Of a stretch of DNA of 64,000 nt, positions 51,304 to 60,364 are shown in pieces. Origin of the DNA: Paludibaculum fermentans (GTDB taxonomy: Bacteria > Acidobacteriota > Terriglobia > Bryobacterales > Bryobacteraceae). The stretch lies in NCBI RefSeq assembly GCF_015277775.1, contig NZ_CP063849.1, positions 5,595,501-5,659,500 on the forward strand, given 5' to 3'. The first letter of the stretch is position 1; the number at the start of each line of letters is the position of its first letter. The notes below the pieces were generated by a model that saw only the letters and a program-made list of their open reading frames with translations, was not told the origin of the DNA and ran no database searches. Made by a program: the position numbers and the translations under genes.

Positions 51304-52353
51304 TCAGAGCGCACCCGCCATCGCGGCCGCCATCTCACGTCGAGCCACGGGCAGCGGACTGAGTAGCTGAGGCCGCTTGTACGCCTTGCGAGTCTCGATG
51401 CCCAGTCTCTTCATTTTGTAGACCAGGGTGGTTCGCGGCAATCCAAGAGCTGCGGCGGCGCCTCCACGACCTCCAATCAACCACCCGGTCTGGTTGAGGA
51501 CCGCCAGAATGTGGTCCCTTTCGGCTTCGGCAAATGTGCGCGTGTCAGATTCCGCCGGTGTCTTCCGCCTCATCTGTTTGAGTTCTGCCAGAGGCGGACG
51601 CAGGACGGACGTCTGCGACATGACGACAGCGCGCTCAATGAAGTTCTGTAGTTCGCGAATGTTGCCAGGCCAGTCGTGGTACTTGAGGAACTCCAGCACT
51701 TCTTCCGGAACGCTTTCCATCGGCTTGCCGAGGCGCGTCGCGTACTTACGGACAAAGTGTTCGGCCAGCTCCGGAATGTCCTCGGTCCGCTCGCGTAGCG
51801 GCGGAAGGTAGATGGGAATCACGTTCAACCGGTAGTAGAGATCCGCGCGGAACTGCCGGGCCGACACCAGTTGTGCAAGATCCTGGTTCGTCGCCGCGAC
51901 GACGCGAACGTCGACTCGAATGGTGTGCGCGCTGCCCAGCCGCTCGAACTCCTGTTCCTGGAGGGCGCGCAACAGCTTGGGCTGCAGTTCCAGCGGGAGG
52001 TCGCCAATTTCGTCGAGAAAGAGTGTGCCACCGTCGGCCTGCTGGAATCGCCCCTTGGTTTGGGTGACCGCCCCGGTGAAGGCGCCCCTCTCATGTCCAA
52101 ACAGTTCGCTCTCCAGCAGGGCGCCCGGGATCGCCGCACAGTTTAGCGTGACGAAAGGACCTCGGCTGCGGTAACTCTGTTCGTGGATCGCGCGGGCGAT
52201 CACTTCTTTGCCGGTGCCCGTCTCGCCCTGGATCAGCGTTACGGAATCGGCTTTCGCGATAATTGCGACCTGCTCCAGTACACTTCGCAGTGCCGCACTA
52301 TGACCAACGATTTTCTCGTCAGAATGGGTGACAGGGTCCAGTTTGCTCAACAC
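51304..52353 (-). CDS. Sigma54-dependent activator without a sensory domain
   Basis: A 349-residue enhancer-binding protein. I start at GTG 52353 because AAGGAGGG lies nine bases upstream; the frame is open 92 codons further but that part has no domain content. It begins directly with the AAA+ domain: Walker A GETGTGKE at residues 43-50, the sigma54-contacting GAFTGA at 90-95, and Walker B TLFLDEIGDLP. The C-terminal Fis-type helix-turn-helix is LGLPRTTLVYKMKRLGI. Like PspF it lacks a receiver or GAF domain, so activity must be set by expression or by a protein partner. Confidence 0.9.
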   Translation of the reverse strand: MLSKLDPVTHSDEKIVGHSAALRSVLEQVAIIAKADSVTLIQGETGTGKEVIARAIHEQSYRSRGPFVTLNCAAIPGALLESELFGHERGAFTGAVTQTKGRFQQADGGTLFLDEIGDLPLELQPKLLRALQEQEFERLGSAHTIRVDVRVVAATNQDLAQLVSARQFRADLYYRLNVIPIYLPPLRERTEDIPELAEHFVRKYATRLGKPMESVPEEVLEFLKYHDWPGNIRELQNFIERAVVMSQTSVLRPPLAELKQMRRKTPAESDTRTFAEAERDHILAVLNQTGWLIGGRGGAAAALGLPRTTLVYKMKRLGIETRKAYKRPQLLSPLPVARREMAAAMAGAL

Positions 52354-52499
52354 AGGCAGATCCCTCCTTATTCGGCTATCCAGGATGGCGTTCCGTTTTG
52401 TATTAGCATTCTGGCGCGCTTCGCGTCCGGCGCCTACCCTTGATCCAGTTGGATTCACCCCCTTGATTGGTATGGGGTGGGCTCCCTCATTCGTGGTAG

Positions 52500-52856
52500 C
52501 TATTTGTGCCGGCTGCGGCCGTTGATCTCGAAGCGCTTTCTTCCAAACAGGTGGGCATCCATCGACCAGGCACCGGGACCGAGCATCGCGACGCTGCCGG
52601 CGAGGATGGCCAGCAGGAAGTGGACCCACTCATCCCCTGGATGGAGCGGGCGAAGCGAAAACCCAATCCACGCTTCGGCAACTGCTACGACCGCGGCCAC
52701 GACCGGGGTCCACAGACCAATCAGAAGCAGGATGCCCGCCAGGACAGCCAGCAGCCGGAAGGCCAGGCGAAGAGGCATATCAAAACCGTTAAAAACGCCG
52801 GCATCGAACCAGATGAGTGAAGCTGCCGCACCAGCCCGCAAGAGAAAAAGGCCCAC
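52500..52856 (-). CDS. DoxX-family membrane protein
   Basis: A 118-residue protein with four hydrophobic helices in the DoxX/DoxD pattern (FLLRAGAAASLIWFDAGVF; LLAVLAGILLLIGLWTPVV; EWVHFLLAILAGSVAMLG). DoxX proteins often accompany thiol or oxidative-stress enzymes. The start is a GTG at 52856; the N-terminus is short, so the true start is not secure. It lies between the response regulator and the sigma54 activator, all on the minus strand. Confidence 0.65.
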   Translation of the reverse strand: MGLFLLRAGAAASLIWFDAGVFNGFDMPLRLAFRLLAVLAGILLLIGLWTPVVAAVVAVAEAWIGFSLRPLHPGDEWVHFLLAILAGSVAMLGPGAWSMDAHLFGRKRFEINGRSRHK

Positions 52857-52990
52857 TCCGGGCCAGCCATCCGGAAAAGTGGAAAATAGTCGTTGCAGAG
52901 GAATATCCCAGCTTCAGGTTAGAGGAAGCATACCGCCCTCGCCCCCCCAACAGACGCCGGAAAGACCCCTCTTTAGAGGGGGCCACAGCT

Positions 52991-53605
52991 CTACAGATCA
53001 ATGATCCCGCGCTTCAGGCCAATGGTGACGGCGTGCGTCCGATCCTTGGCGCAGAGTTTCGCGAGAACGTTCTTGACATAGCCTTTGACGGTTTCCTCGG
53101 TGATGGAGAGGCGCGCGGCGATCTCTTTGTTCGCGTTGCCGCCGGCGATCAGGCGCAGCACATCGACCTCCCGCCCCGTAAGGGAGTCATCGCTGGAATG
53201 CTCGGCGATTTCCGCCGCCACTTCCGGCGACATCCGTTTGTGTCCCGCGTGCACGGCGCGGATGGTTTCAATCAACTCCTTGCGCAGCAGCCCTTTCAGC
53301 AGATAGGCGCGCGCGCCTGCCTGGATGGCCCGTTTCACCTGGATATCACCCACGTAGGTGGTGAGGACGATGATGCACGAACCTGGGAATTCGCTGCAAA
53401 TCGCACTGGTTGCATCGATGCCATCCATTTCCGGCATTTGCAGGTCCATCAACGTGATGTCGGGGCGATGCCGGCGGAATAGTTCAACCGCTTCCCGGCC
53501 ATTGCACGCCTCGGCCGCCAATTCCATGTCCGGTTGAATACTCAGCAGCCCAGCAATGCCTTCGAGGAGTAGCGGGTGGTCGTCTACAGAGAGAACTCGA
53601 ATCAC
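52991..53605 (-). CDS. NarL/FixJ-type response regulator
   Basis: A 204-residue regulator. The receiver domain has D8, D9 and the phospho-acceptor D54 in LMDLQMPEMDG, and T in VLTTYVGD. The C-terminal LuxR-type helix-turn-helix is LTGREVDVLRLIAGGNANKEIA with RLSITEETVKGYVKNVLAKL. It starts 4 bases after the sensor kinase stop, so the two form one operon. Confidence 0.92.
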   Translation of the reverse strand: MIRVLSVDDHPLLLEGIAGLLSIQPDMELAAEACNGREAVELFRRHRPDITLMDLQMPEMDGIDATSAICSEFPGSCIIVLTTYVGDIQVKRAIQAGARAYLLKGLLRKELIETIRAVHAGHKRMSPEVAAEIAEHSSDDSLTGREVDVLRLIAGGNANKEIAARLSITEETVKGYVKNVLAKLCAKDRTHAVTIGLKRGIIDL

Positions 53606-53609
53606 AGGA

Positions 53610-56585
53610 TTACCTCGTTATTTTGCGAAACTGCTTAAAACGCGAGCCGTCGCTCGAACTGCGATAGGCGATGGCGCCCGGAATGCTAACCTCGACCTCA
53701 GTCCCCCTCCCGTCGCCGCTCCATATTTCCAGATTACCGCCCGCCTGCCGGGCCCGTTCCCGCATACCAGTCAAGCCGTAGTGGCCTGAGCGGCCCCCTG
53801 AGAGAAAGTCGGCTGGGATGCCTGCGCCATCATCGCGAATACGCAAGCGGAAGAGCCGGTCGCCGTATGTAATCTCGGCCTCAATCTTGCGCGCCTGTGC
53901 ATGACGGAAGGCGTTCCTCAGAGCCTCGCATCCGATGCGATAAAGCTCGTCGCGGATGATCGGATGGAGGTCGCGAACGCTGCCTTCCACCAGCAGGCCG
54001 AACTTCACTGGATGCTCACCGATCAATTCACGGGCAGCCAGGCGTAGCGCCTCGGCCAAGTCATTGCCAGCCACTGCGGAGAAGCGAAGTTCCGAGACCG
54101 CGCGCCGTCCCTCGGCGATCGCCTGATCGGCCCGCTGCAGACTCTGTTCCAACTGCTCCTTTGCCTTGCCCGGAGGGAGCAGATCTTCCACCAACTGGAG
54201 GCGGAGCATCAGCCCCTGGAAGCTTTGCAACAGGGTGTCGTGCAGTTCGCGCGCGATCCGCTCGCGTTCCGCGGTCCGTCCCTCCAGCCGGCTTTGGACT
54301 TCAGCAGTCGCCTGCCGCAATCGCAGCCGGTACAGCAGCCACAAGAGGGCCAATCCTGTTGCGTAGCTGAGAACCTGGAACCAGGCGGTCTGGTAGAAGG
54401 CGGCATCGATGCGGAACGCGGCAACCGTGTCGGCTTCGCTCCAAACTCCATCGTTATTGCACGCCCTGACGCGGAACTGATATTCGCCCGGTCCGAGGTT
54501 GGTATAGAAGGCCCGCCGCCTCGTCCCCGCCTCGCGCCAACTGTTGTCCAAGCCATCGAGCCGGTAACGGAAGCGGACCCGTTCAGGCACTGTAAAACTC
54601 AACGCGGTGTAGGAGATGTCCAGGTCGCGCGTGAGCGCCGGCAGCCGCAGATTCGCGAAGGAGTCGTAGCGCTTTCCATTCGCAACAACGGAGCGAACCG
54701 TTACCGGCGGAGGCAGCGGATTCCGGGGCATATCGTTAGGGTCGACGGTAACGGGCCCTGCGCTGGAGCCGAACCAGAGTTTCCCATCGTTCGAACGGAT
54801 CAGCGTGGGATAAGGCTGCGATTGCTGCGTCGCGCCAGGCAGGCCGTCGTAACTGTCGAGAACGGAGTATTCGGCAGTGGCGGCCCCAGCCTTCAATTGG
54901 GCAACCGCCGCGGGCGCGATTCGAATGATCCCCCGATACTCATTGAGCCAGAGCGCGCCGTTGGGCTCTTCGACGACGCCGGAGACGCTACCGAACGGGC
55001 CGCCTTCAGCCGGGCCGACATCGCGAAGCCGGTTTCCATCAAACCACTGCAAGCCCTTGGAGCCTGCGATCCAGGCGCCGGCTCCGCGCGCAAAAATCGC
55101 CAACACGGCGCCAACCCGCAAACCGTCGGATCCCGAGAAGACACTCTGCGCCGCGCCATCGAGCATCAGAATAGTGCTCTCTTTGAAGCCGAACCATAGG
55201 CGGCCGCCTGGGTCCGCGTAGATGAGAGTGGGATGCTTTCCGGCAATCCCGGCGGGCGGATCGAAGGCGCTCCAGATTCCGTCCCTGCGGACGAAAATAC
55301 CGGGCTCGCCGGCAATCCACAGGGATCCCGAATGATCGGCCGCCATTCGAACGGCCTCGGCGTTGCGAGCGAAAGCCGGAGGATATCTGAAGAATGTGAA
55401 TTGGCCGTGCACCTCCCGGAAACCAGCGACGTCCGCGGCCCACCATGTGCCGCCATGGGGGTCTGGAGCGATGACGAAAGCCGTCACTCTTGAGGGCTCG
55501 GGCATCCATTTGTTCTCGTGAATTCGTCCGCTGGCGACGCTCAGGCCGCCCACCCAGACATCATTCCCTTCACCGGGCGCCATGGTTGTGCGCGTCAGGG
55601 TCCCGGGCACAGGGACGGGAACCACTATCCCTTTACTGAAGCGATCGAGGCCGGCAGATGTCCCTACCCAGATATTCCCTTCGCGGTCCTGGTAGATGGT
55701 CGGTGCATAGTCGGCGCTCAGTCCGTCTTTGGCCGTGAAGGTCTCGAGTTGGTCGCTGGTCTTGCCGACTTTCTCGCGAATCAAGCGGTCGGGATACCGG
55801 ATGCGACGCAACCCGTCGCCCAGGGTTGGAATCCAAAGGCTGCCCTCCTGGTCGAACAGGAGGCGCATGGATCCCAGCGAGATCCGCGGGTCCCTTCCAG
55901 GCGAGGGCATGGGCCTGACCGCGAGGCCTGTTTCCGCCATCCACAGGACGCCGCCCGGAGATTCCTGCATGTTCATCACGAAGCGCGTGTCGCTGAGCCG
56001 CCGTTGAAAAGATGAGGCGCCCGGCGGGAGCGCAAAGACGGCATTCACGGAGGCCACCCAGAAAGTACCGTCAGGACTGAGATGCAAGCTGATGGGAGTT
56101 CCTTCAAACCCCGATTCCGCGCCGACCTTCTGCCACTTTTCGCCAATGAGCTTGGCAAGACCCTGTTGAGTGGCCGCCCACATAATTCCCTGACGATCCT
56201 GGGCGAGGCCTAAGACCGCCCCCTCCGGGAGTCCGTCCGCCGCCAGGTAGTTCCGATTGGTTCCATTGTGGATGTGGCTGAGTCCGGCGACAGCGGAACC
56301 CACCCACAGGTCACCCTTGGGGCCGGCAAGCAGGGAGTAGACCGACGCGGACGGAAGCGGTTGGCCGAGCGGCGCATAGCGTTCAAATTCGACGCCATCG
56401 AAACGGTAGAGCCCCTGGCTGCTGGCCAACCACAGAAACCCGTCCGCGGTCTGCGTGATCGCCATGACATTCGTGGGAGCGCCATCCTTCGCTGTCCAGC
56501 CCCTGTGGACAAACTGCGCGATGGTGCGGCTATCGCCCCAGGCGCGTAGGCACAGCATGAGCAGCAGGAATGTCCGGCTCAGCAT
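53610..56585 (-). CDS. Propeller-type sensor histidine kinase
   Basis: A 991-residue membrane sensor. I start at ATG 56585, where a signal peptide begins (MLSRTFLLLMLCLRAWG). Residues 20-650 hold two-component-regulator propeller repeats (ITQTADGFLWLASSQGLYRF; IYQDREGNIWVGTSAGLDRF). A Y_Y_Y domain (ISYTALSFTVPERVRFRYRL) and one membrane helix follow. The cytoplasmic part has a HisKA_3 dimerisation domain with H782 in RIARELHDTLLQ and an HATPase domain (RIRDDGAGIP; GLTGMRERARQ). Such sensors, best known from Bacteroidota polysaccharide loci, sense periplasmic ligands. It pairs with the regulator at 52991. Confidence 0.88.
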   Translation of the reverse strand: MLSRTFLLLMLCLRAWGDSRTIAQFVHRGWTAKDGAPTNVMAITQTADGFLWLASSQGLYRFDGVEFERYAPLGQPLPSASVYSLLAGPKGDLWVGSAVAGLSHIHNGTNRNYLAADGLPEGAVLGLAQDRQGIMWAATQQGLAKLIGEKWQKVGAESGFEGTPISLHLSPDGTFWVASVNAVFALPPGASSFQRRLSDTRFVMNMQESPGGVLWMAETGLAVRPMPSPGRDPRISLGSMRLLFDQEGSLWIPTLGDGLRRIRYPDRLIREKVGKTSDQLETFTAKDGLSADYAPTIYQDREGNIWVGTSAGLDRFSKGIVVPVPVPGTLTRTTMAPGEGNDVWVGGLSVASGRIHENKWMPEPSRVTAFVIAPDPHGGTWWAADVAGFREVHGQFTFFRYPPAFARNAEAVRMAADHSGSLWIAGEPGIFVRRDGIWSAFDPPAGIAGKHPTLIYADPGGRLWFGFKESTILMLDGAAQSVFSGSDGLRVGAVLAIFARGAGAWIAGSKGLQWFDGNRLRDVGPAEGGPFGSVSGVVEEPNGALWLNEYRGIIRIAPAAVAQLKAGAATAEYSVLDSYDGLPGATQQSQPYPTLIRSNDGKLWFGSSAGPVTVDPNDMPRNPLPPPVTVRSVVANGKRYDSFANLRLPALTRDLDISYTALSFTVPERVRFRYRLDGLDNSWREAGTRRRAFYTNLGPGEYQFRVRACNNDGVWSEADTVAAFRIDAAFYQTAWFQVLSYATGLALLWLLYRLRLRQATAEVQSRLEGRTAERERIARELHDTLLQSFQGLMLRLQLVEDLLPPGKAKEQLEQSLQRADQAIAEGRRAVSELRFSAVAGNDLAEALRLAARELIGEHPVKFGLLVEGSVRDLHPIIRDELYRIGCEALRNAFRHAQARKIEAEITYGDRLFRLRIRDDGAGIPADFLSGGRSGHYGLTGMRERARQAGGNLEIWSGDGRGTEVEVSIPGAIAYRSSSDGSRFKQFRKITR

Positions 56586-56748
56586 CAGGCGACATCGATC
56601 CTGCCGCCTCCGCTTTCGCGCCCAGTGCGGCAAAATTCGACACTTTCCCCTCTTCGGTATTGTACTCCGGCCACCCCAAGCGCCGGCGGTTCGAGTCCTA
56701 AGCCAGGCATCTCGCAGCGGCGCGTCGACTGTCGACCGCCGGTGTCCG

Positions 56749-56785
56749 GTGAGTGTCACTCACCTCACTTCGCGCGCAGAGTGAG
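56749..56785. promoter_or_regulatory. Palindromic array between sensor kinase and egtB
   Basis: GTGAGTGTCACTCAC (56749-56763) is a perfect 7-1-7 palindrome. Directly after it, CTCACT (56764-56769) and AGTGAG (56780-56785) form a second inverted pair. Four half-sites of one type lie in 37 bases in the 294-base divergent region, where a regulator could control both directions. Confidence 0.5.
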
Positions 56786-56879
56786 TCCTTGGATGGAAGG
56801 TAAACACCCTGATTTCGAGATCATTGCCCCTTTCCGCAGGAAAGGCGGGGCTGGTTCTTGAAATGCACTCTGGCAGCTC

Positions 56880-58208
56880 GTGATCTCGCAAACAACAACA
56901 TCCCCTGGGGCATTGACCTCGGACGCCGCGGGCTTGAGGGAAGCAAGTGAAGGTCTTCACGCCAGATACAGAGCCGTGCGGTCGATGACTCGCTCGATCG
57001 CAGCAGGAATCCCGGCTGAAGATCAGATGGTGCAATCCTGCCCGGATGCCAGCCCGATGAAGTGGCACCAGGCGCACACGACATGGTTCTTCGAAACGTT
57101 TGTGCTGCGCCCTTATCTTGCGGGCTACAGGCCTCTTCGCGAGGAGTTCCGCTGGCTTTTCAACAGCTATTACAACTCTCTCGGCGAGGAGGCGCCGGAA
57201 AAGCATCTGCGCGCTTCGTTGTCGCGTCCGTCGCTGGAGGAGGTCACGGCTTTTCGCAGTCATGTTGATGCCGCCATGGAGAACCTGCTGGCGAACAGCA
57301 TGAATGACGAAGCTGCACGAAGAGTGGTTTTGGGCCTCAATCACGAGCAGCAACACCAGGAATTAATGCTTACCGACATTAAGCATGCATTCTTCTCGAA
57401 TCCACTTCGTCCGGCTTACCGCGCCATCCGGCTGACTGAGGCATGCAACGTAGCGCCCTCCGAGTTCAGGTGGCACCGCTTCCATGAGGGGGTGACTGAG
57501 ATTGGTTACCAGCTGGATGCGGCGAACTGCCTCGACTTCTGCTTCGATAACGAAGCTCCGCGCCACAAGGTGTACCTGGAGTCCTTTGGGATCGCAAACC
57601 GCGCCGTCACCTGCCGTGAGTATCTGGAGTTCATGGCGGACAACGCCTACACGCGTCCGGAGTGCTGGCTCTCCGAGGGCTGGGAAACGGTGAGGAAGCA
57701 GGCATGGAGGGCTCCACTGTATTGGGAGCGCGATGCCACAGACAGCACTGGCTGGCGCATCTTCACCCTTCGGGGTTGGCATCCGCTTTCCACGTTGCTG
57801 GATACGCCCGTGTGCCATGTGAGTTTCTTTGAGGCCGATGCATTCGCGCGCTGGAGAGGCTGCCGGCTTCCCAGCGAAGCGGAATGGGAGCTTGCGGCCA
57901 AAGGAAGTCAGATTCGGGGGAATCTGCTCGAGAGCGGAAGGTTCCAGCCCGCCGCCGCGCCCGGCGAGGGAATGGACCAACTCTTTGGTGACTGCTGGGA
58001 GTGGACCGCAAGCCCTTATACGGGCTATCCGGGCTACATGCCCCTGCCGGGCGCACTGGGCGAATACAACGGCAAATTTATGTCCGGCCAGATGATTCTG
58101 CGCGGGGGGTCCTGCGTCACGCCCGAGAGTCACTTGCGCGCGACCTACCGTAATTTCTTCCACCCGGCGACGCGATGGCAGTTCACAGGAATACGTTTGG
58201 CCGCATAA
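56880..58208 (+). CDS. egtB: Ergothioneine biosynthesis sulfoxide synthase EgtB
   Basis: A 442-residue non-heme iron enzyme that joins a thiol donor to trimethylhistidine with oxygen. The N-terminal DinB-like domain supplies probable iron ligands H66 (KWHQAHTTWF), H155 and H159 (NHEQQHQE). The C-terminal formylglycine-synthase-like domain reads HRFHEGVTEIGYQLDA to GDCWEWTASPYTGYPGY and RGGSCVTPESHLRATYRNFF. The start is a GTG at 56880 with no ribosome binding site; family alignment needs residues before the first ATG. No egtA or egtC lies nearby, which would fit a version using cysteine directly, as described for an acidobacterial EgtB. Confidence 0.92.
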   Translation: MISQTTTSPGALTSDAAGLREASEGLHARYRAVRSMTRSIAAGIPAEDQMVQSCPDASPMKWHQAHTTWFFETFVLRPYLAGYRPLREEFRWLFNSYYNSLGEEAPEKHLRASLSRPSLEEVTAFRSHVDAAMENLLANSMNDEAARRVVLGLNHEQQHQELMLTDIKHAFFSNPLRPAYRAIRLTEACNVAPSEFRWHRFHEGVTEIGYQLDAANCLDFCFDNEAPRHKVYLESFGIANRAVTCREYLEFMADNAYTRPECWLSEGWETVRKQAWRAPLYWERDATDSTGWRIFTLRGWHPLSTLLDTPVCHVSFFEADAFARWRGCRLPSEAEWELAAKGSQIRGNLLESGRFQPAAAPGEGMDQLFGDCWEWTASPYTGYPGYMPLPGALGEYNGKFMSGQMILRGGSCVTPESHLRATYRNFFHPATRWQFTGIRLAA

Positions 58209-58220
58209 GGAGACAAAGCG

Positions 58221-59225
58221 ATGGATACCGCGACCGATCTACGGATCATCGAGTCGAACAGCCTGGCGCCGCTGGACTCGCGCGAGGCGCTGATTGGTGA
58301 GGTTTTGCGCGGCCTGCGCAAACGCCCGCGTTCATTAGTTCCGTGGATGCTCTACGATTGCGAGGGCTCACGGCTCTTCGAATGCATCACAACGCTGCCG
58401 GAATACTATCCCACCCGGACCGAGCGCGGCATTCTGGCGCGTCATGCGGAAGCGATCGTCACGGCGACCGGCGCTGACTACTCCCGGCCCTTGCGGTTGC
58501 TGGAACTGGGCGCGGGGACGGCCGCCAAGACCGGGATTCTGTTGAGCGCCGCAATCCGCTTGTGTGGCCAAGTGGTCTATTTTCCGGTGGATGTTTCATC
58601 AGATGCGCTCGAGGCGGCCTGCGACAGTATCGGCTGCATGTGCCCGGGTGTGCGATTGGAGCCCATGGTGGCCAACTATGTCACGCACCCGCCGAGACTC
58701 GAACGATTCAATGGCACTACGCTGGCGATGTACATCGGTTCGAGCATCGGGAATTTCCCGCCGGCGGAAGCCCGCACGATCCTGCGCAATCTGAGGTCTC
58801 AGCTCAGAGCCGGCGATGCGTTGCTGTTGGGCACAGACCTGGTCAAAGACGAGGCGACCCTACTGCGGGCGTATGACGACGAAGCCGGTGTTACCGCGGC
58901 GTTCAACCTGAACCTGCTGCATCGCCTCAACCGCGAACTGGGTGCGAACTTCGATACCGGCTGCTTCCGGCACCGTGCGCGGTGGAATGGCCGGGCGTCG
59001 CGCATCGAGATGCACCTGGAGAGCACGTGTGACCAGTCTGTTGAGATCCCCGACGCTGGACTCAGCCTGCGCTTCGCAGCCCTTGAAACCATCCACACCG
59101 AGAGCAGCTACAAGTTCACGCAGGAGACGCTCGATTCCCTGTTGGAGGATGCCGGCTTCACGGTTGACCGGACTTGGACCGATCCGCGGCAGTGGTATGC
59201 GCTCACACTCGCGGGGGTGAGCTGA
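58221..59225 (+). CDS. egtD: L-histidine N-alpha-methyltransferase EgtD
   Basis: A 334-residue SAM-dependent enzyme that trimethylates histidine to hercynine, the first step of ergothioneine synthesis. The SAM-binding motif is LLELGAGTAAKT. Other family motifs are LPEYYPTRTERGIL, MYIGSSIGNFPP and LLGTDLVKDEATLLRAYDDEAGVTAAFN. AAGGAGA lies nine bases before the ATG and the gene follows egtB by 12 bases, so the two form an operon. Confidence 0.94.
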   Translation: MDTATDLRIIESNSLAPLDSREALIGEVLRGLRKRPRSLVPWMLYDCEGSRLFECITTLPEYYPTRTERGILARHAEAIVTATGADYSRPLRLLELGAGTAAKTGILLSAAIRLCGQVVYFPVDVSSDALEAACDSIGCMCPGVRLEPMVANYVTHPPRLERFNGTTLAMYIGSSIGNFPPAEARTILRNLRSQLRAGDALLLGTDLVKDEATLLRAYDDEAGVTAAFNLNLLHRLNRELGANFDTGCFRHRARWNGRASRIEMHLESTCDQSVEIPDAGLSLRFAALETIHTESSYKFTQETLDSLLEDAGFTVDRTWTDPRQWYALTLAGVS

Positions 59226-59254
59226 CGGCAATACGGCAGAGCTGTGTACCCCAT

Positions 59255-59281
59255 GCGGCCCGCAATCCGACTGCGGGCCGC
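59255..59281. terminator. Hairpin between convergent egtD and peroxiredoxin genes
   Basis: GCGGCCCGC and GCGGGCCGC pair perfectly over 9 bp with a 9-base loop. It sits in the 73-base gap between converging genes and can act for both strands, although no T-run follows. Confidence 0.55.
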
Positions 59282-59298
59282 GTCGCGTAGGACCCGAA

Positions 59299-59880
59299 CT
59301 ACACCTTCTTCGCAGCCCGGTTCAAGCCATGAAAGGCCGAGAAGTCGCCCGCGTTCCAGGCCTCACGGAGTCCGGGGGCACTCAAGTCCCAGTCTGGGCG
59401 GATCTCGCTGGAAACGGTGCGCAGGTCGTGCCAGAGGTCGGTGACAGAAGGCCGGCCCCAGAACCAATAGCCGTTGTAGATGCTGTGGATGATGAGCCCC
59501 GGCTTGAGCACGAACGTGTGCGGAATCATCGGATTGTGCTCGGGGTCAGTGTACTCCGCTATGTCCAGGTCCTTTTGAATGATTCTGCCGGGATCAGAGA
59601 GGAAGCTCCACTGCGCGCCGAGCGACGCGCGGAACTCCTGAAGTGTGTGGTGATCATCGGTGGAGATGGTGACGATCCTGGTGTAACCAACAGCGATCTT
59701 GGGATAGAAGGCGACAAGATCCCGATGCTGCTGGTGCTCCTTCGGGCAGTAGTGGCCGCGGGCCAGGGTCAGGATCAACGGATCATCGCCTTGGAGTCTG
59801 CTGAGCTTGCGAGGTATGTCCGTGTGGTCGGGCAACTGGTAGTCGGGAAAAACGGCTCCGGGGACGAGGTCCTGGCGCAT
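59299..59880 (-). CDS. Peroxiredoxin-like (AhpC/TSA) protein with a single Cys
   Basis: A 193-residue thioredoxin-fold peroxidase-like protein. The only Cys in the chain is C45 in LARGHYCPKEHQQH, at the position of the peroxidatic Cys, so it would need an outside thiol to be reduced. Other conserved-looking runs are VTISTDDHHTLQEFR, WSFLSDPGRIIQKDLDI and NGYWFWGRPS. It is the last gene of the aldo/keto reductase operon and faces egtD, which makes a low-molecular-weight thiol. A functional link is inference. Confidence 0.78.
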   Translation of the reverse strand: MRQDLVPGAVFPDYQLPDHTDIPRKLSRLQGDDPLILTLARGHYCPKEHQQHRDLVAFYPKIAVGYTRIVTISTDDHHTLQEFRASLGAQWSFLSDPGRIIQKDLDIAEYTDPEHNPMIPHTFVLKPGLIIHSIYNGYWFWGRPSVTDLWHDLRTVSSEIRPDWDLSAPGLREAWNAGDFSAFHGLNRAAKKV

Positions 59881-59974
59881 GATTGGATTCCTTTCAACAG
59901 GGGCAATTGGGTTACCGCTTCAGGCGTTGCAAGAGCACGCCTGGAGCCTTGTTCCTACTCAGAAGTACAGACTG

Positions 59975-60364
59975 TCACTTCATCCGCTGAACCCATTGAT
60001 GGCGCCAGGCCGGCGCTTCGAAGGGATCAGCGAAATACTGTGTCTCGTGGACGGCCTTGCCGTCCCGGAACTCCATGATGCTGACTGTGCAAGCTGAGCG
60101 CCCCTGGTAGTCGATTGTGTATTCCGTGACCCAGAGGTCACCTTGCCCGAGAATCCGGTGAATATGGAAGCCAGACGGCTTGCCCGGGTGATGGCTCCGC
60201 AATGCCTGCAGATTGGCGCGCCCGACAATCCGTTCGCCGGACTGAGGGTAATCACAGACGGCATCTTCGTCGTAAATCTCGTGTTCGGCGTTTGCATCGC
60301 CCACCGCCGACGCCTGCCAGTGCCTATCCAGAGCCGCACGGATCGTCTCGTCCTGCATGATCAT
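59975..60364 (-). CDS. SnoaL-like (NTF2-fold) protein
   Basis: A 129-residue protein of the NTF2/SnoaL fold (IRAALDRHWQASAVGDANAE; YDEDAVCDYPQSGERIVGR; FHIHRILGQGDLWVTEYTIDY; IMEFRDGKAVHETQYFADP). Members act as small hydrolases, isomerases or binding proteins. Its ATG overlaps the stop of the aldo/keto reductase gene by 4 bases. Confidence 0.75.
   Translation of the reverse strand: MIMQDETIRAALDRHWQASAVGDANAEHEIYDEDAVCDYPQSGERIVGRANLQALRSHHPGKPSGFHIHRILGQGDLWVTEYTIDYQGRSACTVSIMEFRDGKAVHETQYFADPFEAPAWRHQWVQRMK

Noticed and set aside
56660-56710. GGTTCGAGTCC resembling a tRNA T-arm
   Set aside because: The flanking bases do not pair to form a T stem, and no anticodon or acceptor stem can be built around it.
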